NCBI RefSeq assembly: GCF_946479715.1
Contig: NZ_CAMLHF010000174.1
Coordinates: 1 to 11,812, forward strand
Direction: 5' to 3'
DNA from: an uncultured Pedobacter sp.
GTDB lineage: Bacteria > Bacteroidota > Bacteroidia > Sphingobacteriales > Sphingobacteriaceae
DNA length: 11,812 bases
Part shown: positions 1-5,669 of the stretch, in pieces
Layout: the number at the start of each line of letters is the position of its first letter
Numbering within the stretch: the first letter of the stretch is position 1
The notes under the pieces: model-generated
What the model was told of the DNA's origin: nothing
Database searches by the model: none
The model's input: the letters and a program-made list of their open reading frames with translations, nothing else
Translations under genes and position numbers: made by a program

Positions 1-548
1 AGAAGTAGATCTGGAGGCTTTTTTTCTACTTCTTTCATTTGTAACCGGTCTAGAGGTTGTGCATTGGTAGAATCTATATAATCGAATTTTTGTTGAACAT
101 TGTCTACTTTCTACGTAAAAACGATGAGCTGGTTTTCAAAAGGCATCAGTTCAAACACATTTGAAACCGTAACGTTACCTTTAGGAAAATCTACACGTAA
201 GCCTCCTTTTGTGGATGGCAATGCGAAATCAATATTCTGATCATATTTAAGTGCTTGTTCCAAAACAGCATCAGAAAAGAAATTGCTGAGCAAGCTTTCA
301 GGTAAGGTATCGCTGCTTTTTTTAGACATCTGCGCTGCCGAATGACCAATTACCTGATTCATTTCAGCATCAAGCTGAGCTTTATAGGGCAAATAGGTTT
401 TTATGATAGAGCTATCTACTGCAAGATCCTTATTAACATTGTATTCTGCACGATTGGCCTTCACCAGTTTGTATCCTGATGAACAGGAAGCCACTAAAAG
501 GACAACTGATAGCGCTAAATAATTCCGGAATGATTTGATATGATCCAT
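1..548 (-). pseudogene. 5'-nucleotidase C-terminal-domain lipoprotein, interrupted by in-frame TAG; runs off the window
   Basis: The frame starts at ATG 548 and runs 145 codons to a TAG at 111-113. I prefer 548 to the ATG at 575 because it begins a lipoprotein signal peptide: a short basic N-terminus, a hydrophobic stretch, then lipobox VASC with Cys22. The body carries marks of the UshA-type C-terminal domain (GGLRVDFPKG, then VFELMPFENQL), which normally belongs to a protein of about 250 residues. After the TAG the same frame stays open to base 1 and still reads like the family (KVDNVQQKFDYI, STNAQPLDRLQMK). A Leu-to-stop change is therefore likelier than an insertion or frameshift. Positions that I recall as usually Gly read Val, Ala and Arg here, which fits relaxed selection. 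In relatives, a metallophosphatase partner often lies next to this gene; it would be outside the window. A sequencing error at one base is the main alternative. Confidence 0.68.
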
Positions 549-561
549 ATTTATTTTGGTA

Positions 562-569
562 CAAAAGTA
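562..569 (-). promoter_or_regulatory. Bacteroidota -7 element (TACTTTTG) of the nucleotidase-like gene
   Basis: On the minus strand this reads TACTTTTG, a full match to the Bacteroidota -7 consensus TAnnTTTG. It ends 13 nt before the ATG at 548, so the leader would be very short and A-rich, with no Shine-Dalgarno. I see no good TTTG -33 element about 20 nt further upstream, so this is a moderate call. Confidence 0.5.
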
Positions 570-617
570 CGGCAAACATTAGAATATGGTGTAAAAATAT
601 AGTGATAATAGTGTTAA

Positions 618-658
618 ATAACACAGCCTGTATCATGGTTTGATACAGGCTGTGTTAT
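618..658 (-). terminator. Perfect 18-bp hairpin, probable terminator of the peroxidase gene
   Basis: Bases 618-635 and 641-658 are perfect inverted complements (18 bp) around a 5-nt loop. Read on the minus strand, the stem lies 77 nt past the peroxidase stop codon and is followed by the U-rich stretch TTTAACACTATTATC. That fits an intrinsic terminator separating the peroxidase from the nucleotidase-like gene. The stem is unusually long and perfect for a terminator, so it could instead be a member of a dispersed palindrome family. Confidence 0.6.
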
Positions 659-676
659 CTGATTCGTTTTACGCGC

Positions 677-715
677 CTCCTCGTAATCCTGAAATAAATT
701 CAGGATGACGAGGGG
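677..715. repeat. Short intergenic palindrome (type A, CGTCATCCTGAA core)
   Basis: Left arm 679-693 and right arm 699-713 pair over 15 bp with one mismatch around a 5-nt AT loop, and weaker pairing extends outward to 677/715. The core on the minus strand, CGTCATCCTGAATTTATTTC, resembles a palindrome that I recall as scattered through Pedobacter-type genomes. It starts 20 nt past the peroxidase stop codon, between that stop and the perfect hairpin at 618-658. It shares the GTCATC outer motif with the larger palindromes at 4961 and 11277 but is shorter. Confidence 0.6.
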
Positions 716-734
716 CAGGTGACTGGCTCCTACC

Positions 735-1247
735 CTACAAGTTCTTTGTAATCGATTCATCTAAAGGTTTAACTTTAGAACGGAAACGGTGTACCAGCTG
801 ACCTTTTTCATTGATCAGGAATTTTTCAAAGTTCCATTGAATATCACCTGTAAAATCAGGATTTTCCTGACTGGTTAAATACTTAAATAAAGGGCTTATA
901 TCGTCTCCTTTAACACTGCTTTTTTCTGACAACAAGAAAGTAACATTGTATTTTCCTGTACAAAATTCTTTGATTTCGCTATTTGTAGCCAATTCCTGAC
1001 CCCCAAAATTTCCAGCCGGGAAACCTATCAAAACTACATTTTTACCATATTGTTTTTGCAGTTTTTCAAGATCTTCATACTGAGGTGTAAAACCACATTT
1101 AGAAGCTGTATTTACAATAAGGATCTTTTTACCCTTAAATTTTGACAGCTTAATTTCCTTACCATCAATGGTTTTAAAAGAAAAATCATAAACGCTTTTA
1201 GTTGGAGGCGTAAACAAAAGGCTTAACAGGATGAGTATTATATTCAT
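735..1247 (-). CDS. Secreted glutathione-peroxidase-family thiol peroxidase
   Basis: This is a 170-aa thioredoxin-fold peroxidase that reduces H2O2 or organic hydroperoxides, probably with thioredoxin-like donors rather than glutathione. ATG 1247 was chosen over ATG 1283 because it opens directly into a hydrophobic signal sequence (residues 2-13), which suggests export. Motifs: VNTASKCGFTPQY with peroxidatic Cys51, GNFGGQE with Gln84, and IQWNF with Trp138 and Asn139. These four form the GPx catalytic tetrad. Cys96 (EFCTGKYNVTF) sits where 2-Cys GPx enzymes have the resolving cysteine. The usual PCNQF segment reads PAGNF, so that extra cysteine is absent. The usual GPx length is about 160-180 aa, so it is complete. 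It is probably transcribed alone, with hairpins just downstream. Family membership is near certain; the electron donor is inferred. Confidence 0.93.
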   Translation of the reverse strand: MNIILILLSLLFTPPTKSVYDFSFKTIDGKEIKLSKFKGKKILIVNTASKCGFTPQYEDLEKLQKQYGKNVVLIGFPAGNFGGQELATNSEIKEFCTGKYNVTFLLSEKSSVKGDDISPLFKYLTSQENPDFTGDIQWNFEKFLINEKGQLVHRFRSKVKPLDESITKNL

Positions 1248-1303
1248 GGTTTTAAGTTTTTTTATACTTACGAAGTTAAGCACAAAAAAATTAGATAATT
1301 ATA

Positions 1304-1492
1304 TTATTTAAGTAAAATGTTTAATAGGTGATCTACTATTTTAAGCGTGTTTTCAGCGTCTTTTAAGCGTCTTTCTACGTCTAAGAGTTGCTGTAATAAT
1401 GTTTTAATTTCATTTTTTCTATGCTTAAAATAATGGATCAATATTATGATATTATTAAAATTTTTAAATAGCTTTATTATATGAATTAACAT
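1304..1492 (-). CDS. Doubtful small ORF, 62 aa, coiled-coil-like
   Basis: I do not recognise this. It is a 62-codon frame in very AT-rich DNA, ending 56 nt before the peroxidase start on the same strand. The N-terminal half is rich in Ile, Asn, Lys and Phe, as expected of translated AT-rich noncoding DNA. The C-terminal half (LLQQLLDVERRLKDAENTL) is charged, with Leu spaced like an amphipathic or coiled-coil helix. No convincing -7 element or ribosome binding site precedes the ATG. It may be a real small protein or simply the divergent intergenic space between the peroxidase and the plus-strand gene at 1516. I see nothing else in 1248-1515. Confidence 0.25.
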   Translation of the reverse strand: MLIHIIKLFKNFNNIIILIHYFKHRKNEIKTLLQQLLDVERRLKDAENTLKIVDHLLNILLK

Positions 1493-1515
1493 TAACCACT
1501 GTAAACCAACAGATT

Positions 1516-2205
1516 ATGGCTAGATCAAAATTTGGAACCTTTGGTCCACTAGTAGGAAAAATGGGTAACATTATTTGTTACGTAAGGTTAGGACAACCTG
1601 TAACCAGAATGGCTTCGCATCCTTCAACAAAACCAAGGAGCGAAAAGCAATTGGCTGCAAGCAAAGCATTCAGCATTGTGTCTGCTTTTGTTACCCCAAT
1701 TAATCCATTTTTAAATATGAGTATGGTGCAGGCAATAGCTAATACTCAAAAAGTTGCCAGAAACGAAGGCATGTCTATAAATCTAAGATTAGCAGTAGAC
1801 GGCACTTATCCAAACCTGGAATTTAACTACAGCAAAGCGATTGTAGCTATTGGAAAGCTGGAACCGGCAACCAATCCAACAGTCAATGTAATCAACAACG
1901 ATCCTTCTTTGAAAGTTAAACAGTTAAAATTTAGCTGGGAAGTTAATCCGGCTTGGAATAGTACCAGACGTAACGATCAAGTGATGATGCTTGCAGTAAT
2001 GCCAGAAATAGAGCAGGTAAACTATGTTACCAGCGGAGCAAGAAGGCCAGCCGGAGAAGATATTCTGGAAATCCTGCCTTTCAAACTAATAAACGGAGTA
2101 AAAACCTACGCAACTTTTGCGGAAACTTACATTGTGTTTATTTCGGACGACAGAAAGAGTGTTTCCAACAGTATATATACCGGACGAGTTAACTTAATGC
2201 CCTAA
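1516..2205 (+). CDS. DUF6266-like protein of unknown function
   Basis: This 229-aa protein has no signal peptide or membrane segment. The N-terminus (FGTFGPLVGKMGNIICY, then GQPVTR, then PSTKPRSEKQLAASKAF) has the Gly-rich GxxxGKxGN pattern followed by an xEKQLA helix. I associate this with DUF6266, a family common and often multicopy in Bacteroidota, with no established function. The rest looks beta-rich (LKFSWEVNPAWNSTRRNDQVMMLAV; later TYATFAETYIVFISDD). The ATG at 1516 follows an AT-rich leader without a Shine-Dalgarno; TAGCTTTA at 1469-1476 matches the -7 consensus at five of its six fixed positions. It stands alone between a divergent peroxidase and topA, so context gives no clue to its role. 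The coding call is firm; the family call is from memory of the N-terminal pattern. Confidence 0.8.
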   Translation: MARSKFGTFGPLVGKMGNIICYVRLGQPVTRMASHPSTKPRSEKQLAASKAFSIVSAFVTPINPFLNMSMVQAIANTQKVARNEGMSINLRLAVDGTYPNLEFNYSKAIVAIGKLEPATNPTVNVINNDPSLKVKQLKFSWEVNPAWNSTRRNDQVMMLAVMPEIEQVNYVTSGARRPAGEDILEILPFKLINGVKTYATFAETYIVFISDDRKSVSNSIYTGRVNLMP

Positions 2206-2257
2206 AAGCAGCATTCCGGCCATTGCTCATTATCAGCTAAAACAGGTCATTTTTAAA

Positions 2258-2265
2258 TAAATTTG
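2258..2265 (+). promoter_or_regulatory. Candidate distal -7 element for topA (TAAATTTG)
   Basis: TAAATTTG matches TAnnTTTG exactly and lies 68 nt before the topA ATG, in the 128-nt gap after the DUF6266-like gene. No TTTG -33 element is evident about 20 nt upstream, so it may be a chance match in AT-rich DNA. Confidence 0.35.
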
Positions 2266-2285
2266 TTAGAAAAATTAGATCGGAT

Positions 2286-2317
2286 TTTGAAATTAGGCTT
2301 ATTTATAGCTTTATTTG
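2286..2317 (+). promoter_or_regulatory. Candidate proximal promoter for topA
   Basis: TTTG at 2286-2289 (-33 type), a 20-nt spacer, then TTTATTTG at 2310-2317. The -7 element has one mismatch from TAnnTTTG. It ends 16 nt before the topA ATG, a spacing typical of Bacteroidota promoters. It has the better overall geometry of the two topA candidates. Confidence 0.45.
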
Positions 2318-2333
2318 CAGAAAAACGTTCTGA

Positions 2334-4925
2334 ATGGCGAAGAATTTACTAATAGTTGAGTCACCTGCGAAAGCGAAAACCATTGAAGGGTATTTAGGCA
2401 AAGATTTCCTTGTTAAATCTAGTTACGGTCACATTCGTGACTTAATTAAGGGGGATATGGGGATTGATATCTCTAATAATTTTGCCCAGACCTATGAAGT
2501 TCCATCAGATAAAAAACAGGTTGTTGCCGAATTAAGGAAACTAGCTAAGGAAGCCGAAATGGTATGGCTAGCATCCGATGAGGACCGCGAGGGAGAAGCT
2601 ATTTCGTGGCACTTATACGAAACTTTAGGACTTAAAGAAGCCAAAACAAAACGTATTGTTTTTCATGAAATCACTAAGCCGGCTATATTAAAGGCCATAG
2701 AAACGCCGCGTACAATTGATTATAACCTTGTTCATGCACAACAAGCACGTCGTGTACTTGATAGATTAGTGGGTTTTGAACTTTCTCCGGTTTTATGGAA
2801 AAAAATTAAACCATCACTTTCTGCAGGTCGTGTACAATCTGTAGCGGTTCGTTTAATTGTAGACAGAGAACGAGAAGTAAATAAATTCAATGCTTCAGCA
2901 GCATTTAAAATAACAGCACAGTTTTCTACCGGTAAAGGCAAGGAAATTGTAAAAGCTGAACTCCCTCAGCGTTTTGAAAAAGAGGCAGATGCAGAACAGT
3001 TTTTAACAGACTGTATCAGCGCTGGTTTCTCGGTTGATAGTTTAGAAACAAAACCTGCAAAACGTAATCCGGCAGCTCCATTTACCACTTCTACCCTACA
3101 GCAAGAGGCATCCCGCAAACTGGGTTACTCAGTTTCAAGGACAATGCAAATTGCGCAAAGGCTGTATGAAAGTGGACGAATCACCTATATGCGTACCGAT
3201 TCAGTGAATTTATCTGAAACCGCATTACAGGCTGCTGCAAGTGAAATCAGATCTGCTTATGGCGATAAATATCATCACTTAAGAGTATATAAAACCAAAT
3301 CTGCAGGTGCGCAAGAGGCTCACGAGGCCATCCGCCCTACTTATTTTAATCATCATACTGTACCGGGCGACAGCTCTGAACAACGTTTATATGAGTTGAT
3401 CTGGAAACGTGCCATCGCTTCGCAAATGAGTGAGGCTTTGTTTGAAAAAACAACGGCTCAGATCGGCATCAGCACTCGTAAAGAGAATTTGATTGCTGAG
3501 GGTGAGGTTTTGAAATTTGATGGTTTCTTAAAGGTTTACCTTGAATCTAGTGATGATGAGGATGTTGAGGATTCGGAAGGTAACAGCATGTTACCGCCAT
3601 TGGTAAGAGGTCAGGAACTGACTTTAAAAGAGATGAATGCAACTGAGCGTTTCTCCAGACCACCGGCAAGATATACTGAGGCTAGTTTGGTTAAAAAACT
3701 GGAAGAGCTTGGTATCGGCAGGCCATCTACTTATGCGCCAACAATTTCGACCATCCAAAACCGCGGTTATGTGGTTAAGGAAGATCGTGATGGCCGTCAG
3801 CGTTCATTTAGTTCTATTGTGTTAAACAATGGTTCTGTTAAAAAACAGATTAAAACGGAAATAACAGGTGCCGAAAAAGGCAAGCTATTCCCTACAGATA
3901 TAGGTGAAGTTGTTAATGACTTCCTGGTTGAACACTTTAAAGGAATCGTAGATTTTAACTTTACTGCCAACGTAGAAAAGGAATTTGATGAGATTGCACA
4001 GGGTTTACAGGAATGGACAAAAATGCTTCACTCCTTCTATACGCCTTTCCATATTGAGGTTGAAACTACTTTAGAAAACGCCGACAGAGCTAATGGTGAA
4101 CGTTTATTGGGTATTGATCCGGTAAGTGGTAAAAATGTATATGCTAAGGTTGGCAAATTTGGCCCGCTGGTACAAATTGGTCAGAATGACGACGAAGAAA
4201 AACCTCGTTATGCGAGTTTATCTAAATCGCAATCTGTTGCAACGGTTACTTTAGAAAGTGCTTTAGAACAGTTTAAACTGCCTTTCCAGCTTGAAGATTA
4301 TGAAGGTAAAGAAGTTTCTGTTGGTGTAGGTCGTTTCGGTCCGTATGTTAAATGGGGCGATGCTTACATCTCTGTTCCTAAAAACGAAGATCCTTTATCT
4401 ATAGATAGAGATCGTGCAATAGAAATTATTGGCGAAAAAATTACTGCCGATGCTCCTGTTGCTCATTATCAGAACTTACCGGTTACCAAAGGAAAAGGCA
4501 GATTTGGTCCGTTTATTAAATGGAACGATTTGTTTATCAATGTGCCTAAAGCTTATAATTTTGACAACCTTAGACAATCAGACATTGAAGAACTGATTGG
4601 CAAAAAAATAGAAAAAGAAGCTAACAGGTTTATACAGCAATGGGCTGAAGAAAAAATTGCGATAGAAAATGGCAGATGGGGTCCGTTTATCCGTTTTGGT
4701 AAAGAGATGCTTAAACTACGTAAAAACCCGGCTACTAATGATAAATATACTCAAGAGGAATTGGAAGTAGTTTCTTTAGATGAGGTTAAAAAATTGATAG
4801 TTGAGCAAGTGCCTAATGCTTTTGAACCTAAAACCAAGAAAGCAGCAGCAAAGAAAACTGGTACGACGGTAAAGAAAACAGCTGCTAAAGCACCTGCAAA
4901 GAAGAAAGCAGTAGCAAAGAAGTAG
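2334..4925 (+). CDS. topA: DNA topoisomerase I (type IA)
   Basis: This 863-aa enzyme relaxes negative supercoils by breaking and rejoining one strand through a 5'-phosphotyrosine. The TOPRIM domain (about residues 1-115) has Glu9 in LLIVESPAKAKTIEGYLG and the metal-binding SDEDREGE motif (Asp82, Asp84, Glu86). The active site is Tyr285 in GRITYMRTDS. The arch and gate core runs to about residue 580. The C-terminus has four GKFGP/GRFGP-type units starting at residues 607, 666, 722 and 780, typical of the topoisomerase I C-terminal repeat that replaces zinc ribbons. The whole protein has only one Cys, so no Cys4 ribbon is possible. The last 32 residues (832-863) hold 13 Lys among Ala, Thr and Pro, a histone-H1-like tail probably adding DNA affinity. 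ATG 2334 starts the conserved N-terminus directly. It appears monocistronic, with a palindrome 35 nt past the stop. Confidence 0.98.
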   Translation: MAKNLLIVESPAKAKTIEGYLGKDFLVKSSYGHIRDLIKGDMGIDISNNFAQTYEVPSDKKQVVAELRKLAKEAEMVWLASDEDREGEAISWHLYETLGLKEAKTKRIVFHEITKPAILKAIETPRTIDYNLVHAQQARRVLDRLVGFELSPVLWKKIKPSLSAGRVQSVAVRLIVDREREVNKFNASAAFKITAQFSTGKGKEIVKAELPQRFEKEADAEQFLTDCISAGFSVDSLETKPAKRNPAAPFTTSTLQQEASRKLGYSVSRTMQIAQRLYESGRITYMRTDSVNLSETALQAAASEIRSAYGDKYHHLRVYKTKSAGAQEAHEAIRPTYFNHHTVPGDSSEQRLYELIWKRAIASQMSEALFEKTTAQIGISTRKENLIAEGEVLKFDGFLKVYLESSDDEDVEDSEGNSMLPPLVRGQELTLKEMNATERFSRPPARYTEASLVKKLEELGIGRPSTYAPTISTIQNRGYVVKEDRDGRQRSFSSIVLNNGSVKKQIKTEITGAEKGKLFPTDIGEVVNDFLVEHFKGIVDFNFTANVEKEFDEIAQGLQEWTKMLHSFYTPFHIEVETTLENADRANGERLLGIDPVSGKNVYAKVGKFGPLVQIGQNDDEEKPRYASLSKSQSVATVTLESALEQFKLPFQLEDYEGKEVSVGVGRFGPYVKWGDAYISVPKNEDPLSIDRDRAIEIIGEKITADAPVAHYQNLPVTKGKGRFGPFIKWNDLFINVPKAYNFDNLRQSDIEELIGKKIEKEANRFIQQWAEEKIAIENGRWGPFIRFGKEMLKLRKNPATNDKYTQEELEVVSLDEVKKLIVEQVPNAFEPKTKKAAAKKTGTTVKKTAAKAPAKKKAVAKK

Positions 4926-4960
4926 CAGTTAAGAAGTAATAGCATTGAAGAATTATTAAC

Positions 4961-5035
4961 CGTCATCTCGAACATCTTGAGAGACCTCTTGAACTATATC
5001 TGAACAAGAGATCTCTCACGATGTTCGAGATGACG
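4961..5035. repeat. Large intergenic palindrome (type B), REP-like
   Basis: Two 30-nt arms, 4961-4990 and 5006-5035, are inverted complements with only two mismatches, around a 15-nt loop. The outer motif is CGTCATCTCGAACATC and the inner motif is AAGAGATCTCTC. The copy at 11277-11346 shares the outer CGTCATCTCGA and the inner CTCTTGAA...AACAAGAGAT, so this is one dispersed family. It lies 35 nt past the topA stop, where it could also act as a 3' stem stabiliser or terminator. No T-tract follows on the plus strand, so a plain intrinsic terminator is less likely. Dispersed palindromes with GTCAT...ATGAC ends are known from Bacteroidota genomes. Confidence 0.85.
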
Positions 5036-5123
5036 ATTCGCTTAGAGACGTTTTGCTCAAAGACGATTGGCATAAGACGATTTGCATAAAAACGTCTTGC
5101 ATAAAGACAACGATTCGTATAAA
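5032..5123. repeat. About six degenerate 15-bp tandem units following the palindrome
   Basis: Successive units begin near 5032, 5047, 5062, 5076, 5091 and 5106, with lengths of 14-18 nt and a rough consensus GACGATTTGCATAAA. The clearest are GACGATTGGCATAA (5062) and GACGATTTGCATAAAA (5076). The first unit uses the last four bases of the palindrome's right arm (GACG), so the array grows directly out of that element. It fills most of the gap between topA and the gene at 5156. There are no distinct spacers, so it is not CRISPR. Confidence 0.6.
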
Positions 5124-5127
5124 TTCG
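5097..5127 (+). promoter_or_regulatory. Candidate promoter of the 134-aa gene, inside the tandem repeats
   Basis: TTG at 5097-5099, a 20-nt spacer, then TAAATTCG at 5120-5127 (one mismatch from TAnnTTTG), ending 28 nt before the ATG at 5156. Spacing suits a Bacteroidota promoter. Both elements fall in the last units of the degenerate tandem array, so the repeats may shape expression of the downstream gene. Confidence 0.4.
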
Positions 5128-5155
5128 CAAAGGATAGCCCAATAGTACATTTAAT

Positions 5156-5560
5156 ATGAAAAAAGACCTTCCTGAAAATATAGTTGAAGATGTTGCAATG
5201 GCCGTAGTGCTAATAAACGAAAGTCCGGAAGTAAAAAACTGGACTGTTTACCTTATCAACCTTAAAGATATCCCTCTTGACAACGTACTAATCAGCTCTA
5301 AGGGTTACGGAGAAAAAGATGGTAAACTGGTAAAAACATCTGTACTAAGGCATTTCCTCGGCGATATTAAAGCTAAATCCTTTGCAGGCGTAGAAGCTAT
5401 CGATACCGAAGTATTTGGCTTAACAAACGAGTATTGGTTAAGCTATTATATCAATGGGGTCATCTACGATAAAAAGTTTATTTTCCTTCCTGAAAGTATT
5501 GTAGATGAAAACCTAATCCGTGTTCCTCTGGTTAATATGCCAGGTGTAATGATTAAGTAG
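5156..5560 (+). CDS. Conserved Bacteroidota protein of unknown function, 134 aa
   Basis: This is a compact, probably cytoplasmic protein with no signal peptide, membrane helix or cysteine. It opens with an acidic segment (LPENIVEDVAMAVV), then alternates short predicted strands (WTVYLINLKDIPLDNVLISS; YWLSYYINGVIYDKKFIFLP), and ends in LIRVPLVNMPGVMIK. The pattern, with SKGYGEKDGKLVKTSVLRHFL in the middle, resembles a short conserved family that I recall from Flavobacteriia and Sphingobacteriia. Some members carry the label phenylalanyl-tRNA synthetase subunit alpha; nothing here supports a synthetase, and I think that label is wrong. It sits alone between topA and the A2M gene, with a candidate promoter of its own. 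The ATG has no Shine-Dalgarno, which is normal here. The gene is real by its codon pattern and family resemblance; its role is unknown. Confidence 0.8.
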   Translation: MKKDLPENIVEDVAMAVVLINESPEVKNWTVYLINLKDIPLDNVLISSKGYGEKDGKLVKTSVLRHFLGDIKAKSFAGVEAIDTEVFGLTNEYWLSYYINGVIYDKKFIFLPESIVDENLIRVPLVNMPGVMIK

Positions 5561-5572
5561 CTACCTACAAGT

Positions 5573-5603
5573 GTTCCCACAACATTTTTCTCTTGTGGAT
5601 AAC
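5573..5603. promoter_or_regulatory. Hairpin containing a perfect DnaA-box sequence
   Basis: TGTGGATAA at 5594-5602 is the exact complement of the DnaA box TTATCCACA. It forms the right side of a small hairpin: CCACAA 5577-5582 pairs with TTGTGG 5593-5598 across a 10-nt loop, and GTT 5573-5575 can pair with AAC 5601-5603. The hairpin starts 13 nt past the stop of the gene ending at 5560, so it may be a weak terminator. Only one good box is present. Confidence 0.35.
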
Positions 5604-5659
5604 AATTATTTTCGTTTCCGATGATTTTTGTTGATTTTCGTACACATCTTATTATGAAA

Positions 5660-5667
5660 TATCTTTG
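5660..5667 (+). promoter_or_regulatory. -7 element (TATCTTTG) immediately before the A2M start
   Basis: TATCTTTG matches TAnnTTTG exactly and ends only 2 nt before the ATG at 5670. If it is used, transcription would begin at or just after the start codon, so the A2M message would be leaderless or nearly so. A TTTG -33 element at the usual distance is not clear. It could be a chance match. Confidence 0.4.
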
Positions 5668-5669
5668 TT

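Noticed and set aside
1..33. 9-bp inverted repeat (1-9 with 25-33)
   Set aside because: It lies inside the apparent coding frame, is short, and is at the window edge, so it cannot be judged.
1..110. Insertion sequence end disrupting the nucleotidase-like gene
   Set aside because: The same frame still reads like the nucleotidase family after the TAG, so foreign DNA is not needed to explain the break.
433..636. Minus-strand 67-codon frame overlapping the start of the nucleotidase-like gene
   Set aside because: It overlaps the lipoprotein signal region in another frame and has no recognisable domain.
4751..4975. Minus-strand frame opposite the topA 3' end with a hydrophobic Ala/Phe-rich product
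   Set aside because: It is the complement of the Lys/Ala-rich topA tail; its composition is explained by that.
4961..5035. Ordinary intrinsic terminator for topA
   Set aside because: The stem is far longer than usual, lacks a following T-tract on the plus strand, and recurs at 11277; a dispersed repeat explains it better, though it may still affect termination.
5032..5123. Possible CRISPR array
   Set aside because: Units are about 15 nt, degenerate and contiguous, with no unique spacers and no cas genes nearby.
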